From positions 32,803 through 96,802 of the forward strand of contig CAMDSC010000002.1 in the NCBI GenBank assembly GCA_945907065.1: a DNA stretch of 64,000 nucleotides. The letters run 5' to 3'. A model generated the notes under the pieces. It was not told where the DNA came from, made no database searches, and saw only the letters and a list, made by a program, of their open reading frames with translations. Position 1 is the stretch's first letter, and the number at the start of each line of letters is the position of its first letter. Source of the DNA: Chitinophaga pinensis (GTDB taxonomy: Bacteria; Bacteroidota; Bacteroidia; NS11-12g; UBA9320). Below are positions 1 to 9,774 of this stretch, piece by piece. Both the position numbers and the translations under genes were made by a program.

Positions 1-822
1 ATCAGTTACTACCAACTCATCTAATTCCGAGTTATCAATATTTTCATAAGCCTTTCCTGATAATACAGGGTGAGTGCATACAGCCCTGACAGATCTGGCT
101 CCTTTTTCTTTTAACAATTGTGCTGCTTTACAGAGAGTATTAGCCGTATCACACAAATCATCTATTAATACCATATCATAGCCACTGACATCTCCAATTA
201 CTGTCATGGAAGCCACTTCATTTGCAATTTTTCTTTCTTTATCACAAATCACCATTTCTACATTCATTGCTTGGGCAAAAAATCTCACCCTTTTTGTTGC
301 ACCAACATCCGGTGCTGCCAATTTTAGATTTGGTAATTTTAAACTTTGAATATAGGGAATAAAAATAACTGAGGCATCTAAATGATCAACTGGTATGTTA
401 AAAAATCCCTGAATTTGCGGAGCATGAAGATCCATAGTCATTACTCTATCAGCACCTACAGCCGTTAATATATCAGCCACCATTTTAGCAGCTATTGGAA
501 CACGGGGTTTATCTTTTCTATCCTGACGTGCCAATCCATAATAAGGAATAACAGCAACTACCTTATGTGCTGATGCTCGTTTAGCAGCATCAATCATAAG
601 ACACAATTCCATAAGATTATCCTGTGGTGGGTTGGTTGATTGAATAATAAAAATATCAGTTCCTCTTACTGATTCATTAATACTTGTTTGAAATTCGCCA
701 TCGCTGAACATTGCACAAGATGCGTCACCTAATGGTTCACCAAAATCTTCTGCAATTTTTTCTGATAGATACCGAGAGCCTCGGCATGTAAAGAGTTTTA
801 CTTTGTTAGATACATTTTCCAT
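1..822 (-). CDS. prs: Ribose-phosphate pyrophosphokinase, partial (C-terminus beyond window)
   Basis: Reverse-strand translation MENVSNKVKLFTCRGSRYLSEKIAEDFGEPLGDASCAMFSDGEFQTSINESVRGTDIFIIQSTNQPPQDNLMELCLMIDAAKRASA... with PRPP synthetase motifs; ATG at 822, open at left edge. Confidence 0.95.
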   Translation of the reverse strand, partial: MENVSNKVKLFTCRGSRYLSEKIAEDFGEPLGDASCAMFSDGEFQTSINESVRGTDIFIIQSTNPPQDNLMELCLMIDAAKRASAHKVVAVIPYYGLARQDRKDKPRVPIAAKMVADILTAVGADRVMTMDLHAPQIQGFFNIPVDHLDASVIFIPYIQSLKLPNLKLAAPDVGATKRVRFFAQAMNVEMVICDKERKIANEVASMTVIGDVSGYDMVLIDDLCDTANTLCKAAQLLKEKGARSVRAVCTHPVLSGKAYENIDNSELDELVVTD

Positions 823-875
823 TTTGCTTTACTTTCGTCTCCCTGGTGTTCGACTATCATAAACTTACTTCTAAG

Positions 876-948
876 TTGTCCGACTAGGGCTCGAACCTAG
901 ACTCTCCTGGACCAAAACCAGGCGTGTTGCCAGTTACACCATCGGACA
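876..948 (-). tRNA. tRNA-Gln (anticodon TTG)
   Basis: Acceptor stem TGTCCGA/TCGGACA, anticodon stem-loop CCTGG-TTTTGGT-CCAGG (TTG anticodon), T-arm CTAGG-TTCGAGC-CCTAG; 73 nt, CCA not encoded. Confidence 0.95.
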
Positions 949-1029
949 ATAAGGCTGCGAAATTAATATTTTTAATTTTTATTTGCCATAGTATTTTCTA
1001 AATTTTATTTTAAGTAAAAAAGATAACAA

Positions 1030-1062
1030 AAAAAAAGCGGAACCTATTGAGTTCCGCTCTTT
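1030..1062 (-). terminator. Intrinsic terminator downstream of the PKD protein gene
   Basis: Stem AGCGGAAC...GTTCCGCT followed on the minus strand by a T run. Confidence 0.8.
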
Positions 1063-1082
1063 TAAGAAGTATTAATAAAAAT

Positions 1083-3479
1083 CTATTTTACAAATTTTGT
1101 AGACTCAACTTTGCCATCTTGCTCAATACTTACATAGTAAGTACCTTTTGGAAGCGTATTTACAATCATATCGATTGATTTATTTTCATTTGGTGTGGCA
1201 TCATATCTTAAAACTTCAACACCATAAATATCTTTAACTGATATTTTGGCATCTGAAGTAGATAAAGTAACTACCGTCACTTTCGTATCTGCTGGATTTG
1301 GATATACACTTAATGCCTCTTTTACATTATCTCCTTCGTTACCTATCATTTTTTGAGTTGTGCCTCCAATTTCTATAGTTTTACAAATAGTTTTTGTGCA
1401 TTTAGTTTTAGTGTCATAAGCCGTCATACATATATAATATTTTCCTGCAACTTTATAAGTATGATCAACTACTCTGCCTTTATCTCCTAATTTATCTCCC
1501 CAACTCCAACCAAATTCAACTCCAGAAAGATTTGTTCCTTCAACATTGATTTTATTTCCAACAACTTTAAAAGAAAAATCAGGTTTAAAATCGGCACATG
1601 GGTCTGTTGTTTTTCCTTGTACTTCAATTGTAAAGCAAATTGTTTTTTTACATTTACGTTTGGAATCATACACTGTTACACAAATAGTATATTTACCTGC
1701 CTTAGAATAAGTATGGGTAACTGTTCTATCTGTACTTCCCTTCGTATTGTCACCAAAGTTCCACTCCATAGTAGCTCCTTTTCCACCATCCACATCCAAT
1801 TTAATCTTTAAACCATCGGTTTGAAAACTAACCTTTGGGTTAAAATCTTTACAAGGATCTTGAGTTTCTCTTTCTTTAATAACAATTTCTTTGCAAATCT
1901 TTTTGGTGCATTTTGTTTTAGGATCAGTGATGTAAACACATGCAGTATAGGTACCTGGTTTTTTAAAGTCTATTTTAACAATCCTGTCGGTGCTAGTTTG
2001 GCTAGAATTACTAAATATCCATTTATACGTGTAATTAGTGCCACTTTGTGCTTCAAAAACCACAACATTACCATCAATTTTATAATAATAAGTTGGATTA
2101 AAATCTTTGCAAGGATCAGTGTTAGTTCCTGATATTGTTATTTCCCAACATAATGTTTTCTTACAACCTGTTTTAGAATCATAAATTGTTACACATGGTT
2201 TGTAAGTTCCTGGCTTATAAGTATGGTTAGATTGAATACCCGTTCCTGATGTTCCATCTCCATAATTCCAAACATAAGAATATGTGCTGGTAGTTGTACC
2301 AGCTCCCCAGAATGTAACGACTCCATTATCACCAATTTTATATTCGTATCTTGGATTAAAATCAGCACATGGATCTTTCTCTTTAACTGTAATTTCTTTA
2401 CACAATGTTTTGGTACATTTTGTATTTCCACTTGTATATGTAATAGTTACACATGGTTTGTATGTCCCAGGCTTATATTGATGTGTTCCATCTTTAGTAG
2501 TTGATACTGCTGATCCATCACCAAAATTCCAAGAATATGTTAACCCAGTCCCACTCATACCATTATATGTGGCCACACCATTTGCATCAACAGTAAAATC
2601 AAATGTAGGATTGAAGTTTATACATGGATCATTTTCTTTAACAGTTATTGCTTCAAAACAAATAGTTTTTGTGCATTTAGGGTCTGTGCTTGTAATTGTA
2701 ACACATGGCTTGTAGGTGCCAGGACTATACGTATGATAACCAACACGGTCAGTACTAGTTGTTTTATCTCCAAAATCCCAACTATAGGTATAGTTAGTAC
2801 CGGCTGATGCCTCAAAAGTTGCGGTTTTACCATCAGTCCCAAGTTTTATACCACCTGAAAGTGATGCATAAAATTTAGCACATGGATCTTGAACTGTAAC
2901 AGGATCAAAGCATAAAGTTTTTGTACATTTTGGATTTGAACTTGTAATGGTTACACATGGCTTATAGGTACCGGCTGAATATGCATGCGTTCCTGTGCGG
3001 TCGCCACTAGTTGTATTATCGCCAAAACTCCAAGAATAAGTATACGTATTAGACGTGCTATTACTTGCAGCGGCTTCAAAGGTTATTGTTTTTCCGTCCG
3101 TTCCTAATTTAATACCTGCTGATGGGGCAAAACTTGCACAAGGATCCTCAATAGTTATTGTTTTGCAAACCTTAGTGGTACATGGATTGTTGGCATCACG
3201 AGGATTTTTAATAATTAGATAAACACAGGGTGTATAACTACCAGGTTTACTATAATCATGTGTAGGATTTGCATCTTTCGAATTGGCCGTACCATCATTA
3301 AAAACCCATTCTTGAGAAGCTACGGTTCCAGTTGATTTAACACCTAGATAAACTTTTGTTCCAGAAATCTGAACATAAATTTCAGATTTAACACTGTCGC
3401 AATACGTTGGCTTTGTTTGACCGAATAATGTTGAAGATAAGGACAACAAAACAATTAATAAAGTAGTAATTTTTTTCAT
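1083..3479 (-). CDS. Multi-PKD-domain secreted protein with T9SS type A sorting domain
   Basis: 798 aa; signal peptide MKKITTLLIVLLSLSSTLFGQ; about 8 PKD-like repeats (SWxFGDxT...H.Y..pGtY); C-terminal SVYPNPADTKVTVV...YYVSIEQDGKVESTKFVK. Confidence 0.9.
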   Translation of the reverse strand: MKKITTLLIVLLSLSSTLFGQTKPTYCDSVKSEIYVQISGTKVYLGVKSTGTVASQEWVFNDGTANSKDANPTHDYSKPGSYTPCVYLIIKNPRDANNPCTTKVCKTITIEDPCASFAPSAGIKLGTDGKTITFEAAASNSTSNTYTYSWSFGDNTTSGDRTGTHAYSAGTYKPCVTITSSNPKCTKTLCFDPVTVQDPCAKFYASLSGGIKLGTDGKTATFEASAGTNYTYSWDFGDKTTSTDRVGYHTYSPGTYKPCVTITSTDPKCTKTICFEAITVKENDPCINFNPTFDFTVDANGVATYNGMSGTGLTYSWNFGDGSAVSTTKDGTHQYKPGTYKPCVTITYTSGNTKCTKTLCKEITVKEKDPCADFNPRYEYKIGDNGVVTFWGAGTTTSTYSYVWNYGDGTSGTGIQSNHTYKPGTYKPCVTIYDSKTGCKKTLCWEITISGTNTDPCKDFNPTYYYKIDGNVVVFEAQSGTNYTYKWIFSNSSQTSTDRIVKIDFKKPGTYTACVYITDPKTKCTKKICKEIVIKERETQDPCKDFNPKVSFQTDGLKIKLDVDGGKGATMEWNFGDNTKGSTDRTVTHTYSKAGKYTICVTVYDSKRKCKKTICFTIEVQGKTTDPCADFKPDFSFKVVGNKINVEGTNLSGVEFGWSWGDKLGDKGRVVDHTYKVAGKYYICMTAYDTKTKCTKTICKTIEIGGTTQKMIGNEGDNVKEALSVYPNPADTKVTVVTLSTSDAKISVKDIYGVEVLRYDATPNENKSIDMIVNTLPKGTYYVSIEQDGKVESTKFVK

Positions 3480-3599
3480 GTTTTTAATTAATAAAGTTTA
3501 AATTTATGTTTTTTTTCAATTAGATAGACAACATAAGATTTAGAAATGTGACACCTTTAGCTATTTATTTGTCAGATTAAAGTCATTAGGCAATTTTTT

Positions 3600-5633
3600 T
3601 TACCAGATAATACTTCTTAATGAAACCGGCATATACATTTTATTTTCTTCCTGCACTTTAAATGCCTCATAAAACTCTTGCATGTTACTCATTGGACCAA
3701 GTATTCTAAACTTAGCTGGCGAGTGAGGATCAGTGGCTAAACGTGTTTTCAATGCCTCTGGCTTAATATTATTTTTCCAACCCTGTGCCCATGAAATAAA
3801 CAGACGTTGCTCGCCGGTTAATCCATTAATTACTGGAGATGGTTTACCATTCAATGATTTCTTATAGGCATAATAAGCCATCGTTAAACCCCCAAGGTCG
3901 GCAATATTTTCACCTAAAGTAAGTTCACCGTTAACTTTTAAAGTGTCGATAGCAACATAACTGCTGAATTGTTTTACCAATAATCCTGTTCTCGCTTTAA
4001 ATTGTTTTTTATCTTCTTCTGTCCACCAGTCTTTCATATTTCCATCACCATCAAATTGGCTACCTTGATCATCAAATCCGTGGGTTAGTTCATGACCAAT
4101 AATAGCACCAATACCTCCATAATTGGCGGCATCATCCGCGGTAGCATCAAAAAACGGTGGTTGCATAATTCCAGCTGGAAATACGATTTCATTTATTGAA
4201 GGATTGTAATATGCATTAACCGTAGGAGTGCTCATCCCCCATTCTGTTCTATCCACCGGTTTTCCAATTTTATCAAGCATTTCATTGTATCCAAATGTAT
4301 TGCTTCGCAATACATTCATGCAATAAGAGTCATCGGCAATTTCCATTTTGCTATGGTCCTTCCACTTGTCGGGATAACCTAATTTTCGAATAATTTTATC
4401 CAACTTGGTCAGCGCCTGTTTTTTTGTGGGTTCGCTCATCCAAGAAAGTTTTTGAATTCTTTCTCTGTATGCAGCAGTAAGATTATCAACCAAAGTATTC
4501 ACTTTTGCTTTGGCATCGGCACTAAAATATTTCTCTACAAAAAGTTTTCCAAGAGGTTCACCCAAGCTGCCATCCGTTTTATCCAAAGCACGTTTCCATC
4601 TTGGCTTCATTTCCTTTGTCCCACGTAAAACAGTTTCAAAAAAAGCAAAATCCTGTTTGTCAACATTGCTGCTTAAATAAGCTGCAGTTGCATTTATCAA
4701 TTGCCAATGCATGTAGGCTTTCCAATCTTCAATACTTACCGATTTAATCATTGTATTAAGTTCAGCAGCAAAATTCAATTGCTCAACAACTACATCTGTA
4801 AATGCCTTACCACCCAGTTCACTGAAATATAAATCCCAGTTAATATTTGAATATTTCTTTTTAAAATCAACGTAAGTTGTTGGGTTGTACTGAGCCTGAA
4901 TATCTCTTCTTTCGACCGAATTCATGGCTTTAGCTGCCAGTTTACTTTCTATAGTGTAAGCAGTTTGAGGATTTACTTTTACTTCAGGATTGGCGGCTGA
5001 AACCATTTCCATCATTTTTGCAATGTGAGCCATGTATTCATTACGAATACTTTCATGCTTTGGGTCAAAGTAATAATCTTTATCGGGTAAATTAAATCCG
5101 CCCTGACTTATAAATTGGGTATTTTTCTTACTGTCTTTTAAGTCAGAAGTTATATAAAAACCAAAAGCTCCCGGAATTCCCATTTTATGAAATCTAGCCA
5201 TTAGCTTTATTAAATCATCAGTAGTTTTTACCAGATTAATTTCATCCTGCATTGGATTTATAGGCGCCAATCCATCCTTTTCAGCTTTTACACTATCCAT
5301 AGCCACTCTGTAAAATGTTCCAACCAATTGGCGGTCAGTTCCTTTTGCAGCGCCTTTATCAGATGAAACTTCGTTAACTATGGAAAGCAACCGATCGAGG
5401 TTTCGGTCTTCTATTTCATTAAAACTACCCCATCGGTTTTCCGTAGCCGGAACCGGATTCTTTTTTAACCAAACACCATTGGCATATTCGTTAAAATCAT
5501 CTCCGGGCAATACAGTTGTATCCATATACTCCTGTTTTATTCCTGCATTTCCACTGGTGTTGCTTTGTTTGCAACTGTCAATTGTTAAACCCAAAACTAT
5601 TGTTGTTAAAATAATTGTGTAATTTTTTTTCAT
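3600..5633 (-). CDS. M13 family metallopeptidase (neprilysin/PepO-like), lipoprotein-type signal
   Basis: 677 aa; zinc motif IIGHELTHGFDDQGSQFDGDGN, ENIADLGG; N-terminal LGLTIDSCK lipobox-like. Confidence 0.95.
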   Translation of the reverse strand: MKKNYTIILTTIVLGLTIDSCKQSNTSGNAGIKQEYMDTTVLPGDDFNEYANGVWLKKNPVPATENRWGSFNEIEDRNLDRLLSIVNEVSSDKGAAKGTDRQLVGTFYRVAMDSVKAEKDGLAPINPMQDEINLVKTTDDLIKLMARFHKMGIPGAFGFYITSDLKDSKKNTQFISQGGFNLPDKDYYFDPKHESIRNEYMAHIAKMMEMVSAANPEVKVNPQTAYTIESKLAAKAMNSVERRDIQAQYNPTTYVDFKKKYSNINWDLYFSELGGKAFTDVVVEQLNFAAELNTMIKSVSIEDWKAYMHWQLINATAAYLSSNVDKQDFAFFETVLRGTKEMKPRWKRALDKTDGSLGEPLGKLFVEKYFSADAKAKVNTLVDNLTAAYRERIQKLSWMSEPTKKQALTKLDKIIRKLGYPDKWKDHSKMEIADDSYCMNVLRSNTFGYNEMLDKIGKPVDRTEWGMSTPTVNAYYNPSINEIVFPAGIMQPPFFDATADDAANYGGIGAIIGHELTHGFDDQGSQFDGDGNMKDWWTEEDKKQFKARTGLLVKQFSSYVAIDTLKVNGELTLGENIADLGGLTMAYYAYKKSLNGKPSPVINGLTGEQRLFISWAQGWKNNIKPEALKTRLATDPHSPAKFRILGPMSNMQEFYEAFKVQEENKMYMPVSLRSIIW

Positions 5634-5652
5634 AATAACTTTTTACAAGGGG

Positions 5653-5660
5653 CAAATATA
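5653..5660 (-). promoter_or_regulatory. Putative Bacteroidota -7 promoter box (TATATTTG) upstream of the M13 peptidase
   Basis: Minus strand ...GTATTTAGGGTGCAAAAAAAATATATTTGCCCC...; TAnnTTTG consensus with a TTTAG element about 18 nt upstream. Confidence 0.45.
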
Positions 5661-5751
5661 TTTTTTTTGCACCCTAAATACTTGAAGTTTTTTGCGATTA
5701 ATGAATAGATATAATTGATTTTGACTTTTTTTGCAGTGGAATTTAAAATAA

Positions 5752-6252
5752 ATGAAAAATATCAAGTCGCATAGCATTTTTTTAGGATTGGCTTTGGTTG
5801 GTATTTTTCTGTTATCCATTCTTGTTTTTTTATCCAAATATCAGTTAAAATCTGAAAACAGCCCAAAAACAAATGTAGAATTATTTTATAATCACAATCA
5901 CAATCTAACCGTAGCTAACAATATTATTTTCATCATTCTTTTGTTTGTAGCCAATCTTATGTTTATTGGTAAAAGGTATTGGGATACTTTCATATGGATA
6001 GGAATAATTTTTTTAACATTTACTTTACTTGATTGGTGGTGGCTGAGTGAGATGGTTTTTCATTATAAAAAATCAAACAATTTATGGGAAGGTGAAAGTA
6101 ATTTAGCGCCCTTTGCTGGTATTTTTATAGCTTTATTAGGTTTGGCCGTAACCACATTTAATTATCTTATCCTTAAAAGAATATTTAAGGAAAAAGAAAT
6201 TAAACCGATTAAATTAATCACAGAAGAAAAACAAGAACTTAAAAAAAAATAA
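5752..6252 (+). CDS. Hypothetical multi-pass membrane protein
   Basis: 166 aa, about four hydrophobic segments, followed 4 bp later by the aminopeptidase P gene. Confidence 0.75.
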   Translation: MKNIKSHSIFLGLALVGIFLLSILVFLSKYQLKSENSPKTNVELFYNHNHNLTVANNIIFIILLFVANLMFIGKRYWDTFIWIGIIFLTFTLLDWWWLSEMVFHYKKSNNLWEGESNLAPFAGIFIALLGLAVTTFNYLILKRIFKEKEIKPIKLITEEKQELKKK

Positions 6253-6256
6253 TACA

Positions 6257-7552
6257 ATGAAATACGAACAAATAAACAGTCAGCTATTTATTGAAAACCG
6301 TGAACGGTTTAAAAAAATATTAAAACCAAATAGCATTGCTATTTTTACAAGCAATTATGAATATGTGCTAAACGGCGATGCCTCCCATACCTTTAAACAA
6401 AACTCTAACTTATTTTGGCTTTGTGGCATCGACCAGGAAGATAGTATTTTAATAATTTACCCCGATTGCGCTATACCCGAATTTCGTGAAGCATTATTTT
6501 TAAAACAAACCAACGATAAAATAGCGGTATGGGAAGGGTATAAATATACCAAGGAACATGCCACAGAAGTATCAGGAATTACGCAAATTAATTGGAATGA
6601 AGGTTTTTGGGATACAATAAGACCAATCATCAATATGGCTAAATCCATTTATCTTCCTTTGAATGAAAATGACCGGTTTGCATACAAATCGCCTTACAAC
6701 GAACTTGATTTTGTGAACGAAGTAAAAGCCCGTTTTCCATTGCACCATTTTGAAAGAAGTTCTACCCATCTCCAGCGTTTGAGAAGTGTAAAATCAAACT
6801 TGGAACTAGATTTAACCAGAAAAGCAATCGCTATTTCTAAAAAAGGATTTGAAAGACTTTTAAAATTTACAAAACCTGGTGTTTGGGAGCATCAAATCGA
6901 AGCAGAACTCATTCATGAATATTTGAGTAATAGGGCAACCGGCCATTCATTTCATCCAATTGTAGCTAGCGGTGCTTCGGCCTGTGTGTTGCATTATGTG
7001 GAGAACAACCGCCAGTGCAAAGACGGTGATTTACTATTGGTAGACTGTGGCGTGGACTATGCCAATTATGCTTCGGATATGACCCGCGTAATACCTGTAA
7101 ACGGCAAATTTACCCAGCGCCAAAAAGATGTTTACAATGCTGTTTTGAGAGTAATGCGGGCAGCTTCAAAATTATTGGTGCCCGGCACGATGTTGATGGA
7201 TTACCACAAAATAGTGGGCAAAGAATTAATGGAAAAGGAATTGGTGGATTTGGGCTTACTTACTATGGACGACGTTAAAAACGAAGACCCTAACTGGCCA
7301 GCTTATAAAAAATACTTTATGCATGGAACCTCTCACTTTTTAGGAATAGATGTACATGATGTAGGAATGCGCTACGAACCAATGCAAGCCGGCAATCTGT
7401 TTACTTGCGAGCCAGGTATTTATATCAAAGAAGAAGGCATTGGCATTCGTATTGAAAACAATCTTTTGATAACCGAAACCGGCCAATTGGATTTGATGGA
7501 TGAAATAGGGATGCTGATAGAGGTTGATGAAATTGAGGCGTTTATGAATTAA
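6257..7552 (+). CDS. Aminopeptidase P family protein (Xaa-Pro aminopeptidase)
   Basis: 431 aa; SGASACVLHY..., DGDLLLVDCGVDYANYASDMTRVIPVNGKFT, MHGTSHFLGIDVHDVG, TCEPGIYI: creatinase/AMP metallopeptidase motifs. Confidence 0.95.
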   Translation: MKYEQINSQLFIENRERFKKILKPNSIAIFTSNYEYVLNGDASHTFKQNSNLFWLCGIDQEDSILIIYPDCAIPEFREALFLKQTNDKIAVWEGYKYTKEHATEVSGITQINWNEGFWDTIRPIINMAKSIYLPLNENDRFAYKSPYNELDFVNEVKARFPLHHFERSSTHLQRLRSVKSNLELDLTRKAIAISKKGFERLLKFTKPGVWEHQIEAELIHEYLSNRATGHSFHPIVASGASACVLHYVENNRQCKDGDLLLVDCGVDYANYASDMTRVIPVNGKFTQRQKDVYNAVLRVMRAASKLLVPGTMLMDYHKIVGKELMEKELVDLGLLTMDDVKNEDPNWPAYKKYFMHGTSHFLGIDVHDVGMRYEPMQAGNLFTCEPGIYIKEEGIGIRIENNLLITETGQLDLMDEIGMLIEVDEIEAFMN

Positions 7553-7682
7553 TAAAGGGAAGTTAAAAGTTTAAAACTAAAAGTTAAAAGTTTTGGTTTA
7601 TTTTTAATTCCAGAGCATGAGAAATCTTTTTATAAATTAGAAGAAAGAATATGACTATTCACAATAACCGCTTTGCAATCTG

Positions 7683-8294
7683 TCAAATTACACCTTCGAC
7701 AACTAAATAAAGGAGGACTGTACCATAAAGAATTAATGACATAGCGGTACATGATACCGTGCTGATAAAATTAAGACCATGGGCACTCTTTAATACCTCT
7801 ATTTTGGTAATATCTTTGGCATAAAACATTTTATTATCTAATAACTCATTTACGTTTCGACTATTTAACAAAAAATGGACTTGCCTAATTGCCTTCTTAT
7901 CTATAGCATGTCTCTTCCTTAATTTAAATTGGCCGGTTTCAATATTCTCGTAATAGTTTGTTTGCTTCCCATCAGGCCATCGTGTATATTCTGAAAAAAC
8001 TATTCTATTAAGTGCAGAATCAATTCTAACATTACTTACTCCATAAATTATACCTTTATAATGCACAAAATAATTGTATTTTTTTGAAAGCTTTCTGGTT
8101 TTGTGATTTATACCCAACGAGTCTTTAGATACCTCGTAATTGGCAGTAATTACATCAGAATTACGCTCCAAATAGTCTTGAATTTGCAAAGATCCAGACA
8201 AGTCTCGTTTTTTATAAAACCGGCAGTTTTCAAACCCAAGAACTATAATTAAAAGTAAAAGTAAGGAAACTAATTTTGAATTCAGAATTTTCAT
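7683..8294 (-). CDS. Hypothetical protein with N-terminal lipoprotein-like signal and C-terminal hydrophobic segment
   Basis: 203 aa; N-term VSLLLLLIIVLGFENC; C-term SLILYGTVLLYLVVEGVI. Confidence 0.6.
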   Translation of the reverse strand: MKILNSKLVSLLLLLIIVLGFENCRFYKKRDLSGSLQIQDYLERNSDVITANYEVSKDSLGINHKTRKLSKKYNYFVHYKGIIYGVSNVRIDSALNRIVFSEYTRWPDGKQTNYYENIETGQFKLRKRHAIDKKAIRQVHFLLNSRNVNELLDNKMFYAKDITKIEVLKSAHGLNFISTVSCTAMSLILYGTVLLYLVVEGVI

Positions 8295-8380
8295 AATCTA
8301 AGATTTATTTAAATATACTAATTTTTTATAACAATTTTTATGATTTTTTGCAAAATCGGGCTAAAAAAAATGTAATTAGT

Positions 8381-9658
8381 TTAATACCCATACTTCTCTC
8401 CCCACCTCAGCTTCAAGTATTTTCTTAATTCATCTTCCTTAGGGTTTTTTCCGGGGTTATAAATAACAGTACCACTTAACATTTCAGGCAAAAATTCCAA
8501 ATCTACAAAGTTTTGGTCATATTGATGGGCATATTTATAGTCTTTGCCGTAGCCCATGTTTTTCATTAGTTTGGTTGGGGCGTTTCGCAAATGCAAAGGA
8601 ACAGGTTGATCGCCCGTTTTGTTTACCAAATCCATAGCCGTTTCAATAGCGATATACGATGCATTGCTCTTAGCACTCGTCGCTAAATAAATGGCAGTTT
8701 GGCTAAGAATAATTCTGGCCTCAGGCATTCCTATCATTTGAATGGCCTGAAAACATTGGGTAGCCATGAGTAGTGCGTTGGGATTGGCGTTGCCAATATC
8801 TTCGCTCGATAAAATAACCATGCGGCGGGCAATAAATTTTATGTCTTCCCCTCCATCTAGCATTCGGGCAAGCCAATAAACGGCCCCGTTGGGGTCGCTG
8901 CCTCTGAGGCTTTTAATAAATGCCGAAATGATATCGTAATGTTGCTCGCCCGACTTATCATACAAAGCCATTTTTTGCTGCAACACTAATTCTACAGCTT
9001 TGTTTGTAATATTCACTTTCCCATTCTTTAAAGTGGTTTGCACCACCAAATCAAAAAGGTTTAACAATTTTCGTCCATCTCCTCCTGTAAACCGAAACAA
9101 TGCTTCCTTTTCCTTTAAGTCAATGCTTATAGATTTTAAAAAATGATCTTTTTCAATCGCCCGATTCAGAATTTTATCCAAATCCTCTTCATTAAATGCT
9201 TTTAAAACATACATCTGACAACGGCTAAGCAAAGCGCTGATAACTTCAAAACTTGGATTTTCGGTAGTTGCTCCAATAAGTGTAATAATTCCCTTTTCAA
9301 CGGCTCCGAGTAACGCGTCTTGCTGAGATTTATTAAACCGGTGAATCTCATCAATAAACAATAAGGCACCGCCTTGTTCTTTGGCTTTATCAATTACTTC
9401 CCTTAATTCTTTTACCCCTGAACTAATGGCACTCAAACTGTAAAATGGTAATTGCCAAGATTGAGAAAGTAACTGAGCGAGTGTGGTTTTACCAACTCCC
9501 GGAGGACCCCATAAAATCAAGCTTCTGGCGGTATGAGTTTCTGCTAATTTTTGAATGGGCTTCCCTTCGCCCAATAAATGTTCCTGTCCGATAAATTCTT
9601 CAAGAGTCATTGGTCTGACTCTTTCTGCAAGCGGTATATTTGAGGGAGACAATTCCAA
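8381..9658 (-). CDS. rarA: Replication-associated recombination protein A (AAA ATPase)
   Basis: 425 aa; RPMTLEEFIGQEHLLGEGKPI, GPPGVGKTTLAQLL, IDEIHRFNKSQQDALLGAVEKG, RGSDPNGAVYWLARML. Confidence 0.97.
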   Translation of the reverse strand: MELSPSNIPLAERVRPMTLEEFIGQEHLLGEGKPIQKLAETHTARSLILWGPPGVGKTTLAQLLSQSWQLPFYSLSAISSGVKELREVIDKAKEQGGALLFIDEIHRFNKSQQDALLGAVEKGIITLIGATTENPSFEVISALLSRCQMYVLKAFNEEDLDKILNRAIEKDHFLKSISIDLKEKEALFRFTGGDGRKLLNLFDLVVQTTLKNGKVNITNKAVELVLQQKMALYDKSGEQHYDIISAFIKSLRGSDPNGAVYWLARMLDGGEDIKFIARRMVILSSEDIGNANPNALLMATQCFQAIQMIGMPEARIILSQTAIYLATSAKSNASYIAIETAMDLVNKTGDQPVPLHLRNAPTKLMKNMGYGKDYKYAHQYDQNFVDLEFLPEMLSGTVIYNPGKNPKEDELRKYLKLRWGEKYGY

Positions 9659-9687
9659 ATTTTTAATTTTATGTACGTTGTTTTTTT

Positions 9688-9762
9688 GCCACTAAGTCAC
9701 CAAAACACTAAGGGGCAAAAAGTTGTTCTTGGTGAAACTTTCTGTCTTCGTGGCTTGGTGGC
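9688..9762. repeat. Intergenic imperfect inverted repeat (25-nt arms)
   Basis: Left arm GCCACTAAGTCACCAAAACACTAAG (9688-9712); reverse complement of 9738-9762 is GCCACCAAGCCACGAAGACAGAAAG; 19/25 match. Confidence 0.8.
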
Positions 9763-9774
9763 ATCTTTTAAAAT

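Noticed and set aside
1487-2842. Several 60-103 aa ORFs inside the PKD protein gene
   Set aside because: Shadow ORFs created by repetitive coding sequence; the 798-aa minus ORF explains the region.
7553-7600. AAGTTAAAAGTTTAAAACTAAAAGTTAAAAGTTTTGG simple repeat
   Set aside because: Low-complexity AT-rich intergenic sequence; no evidence for function.
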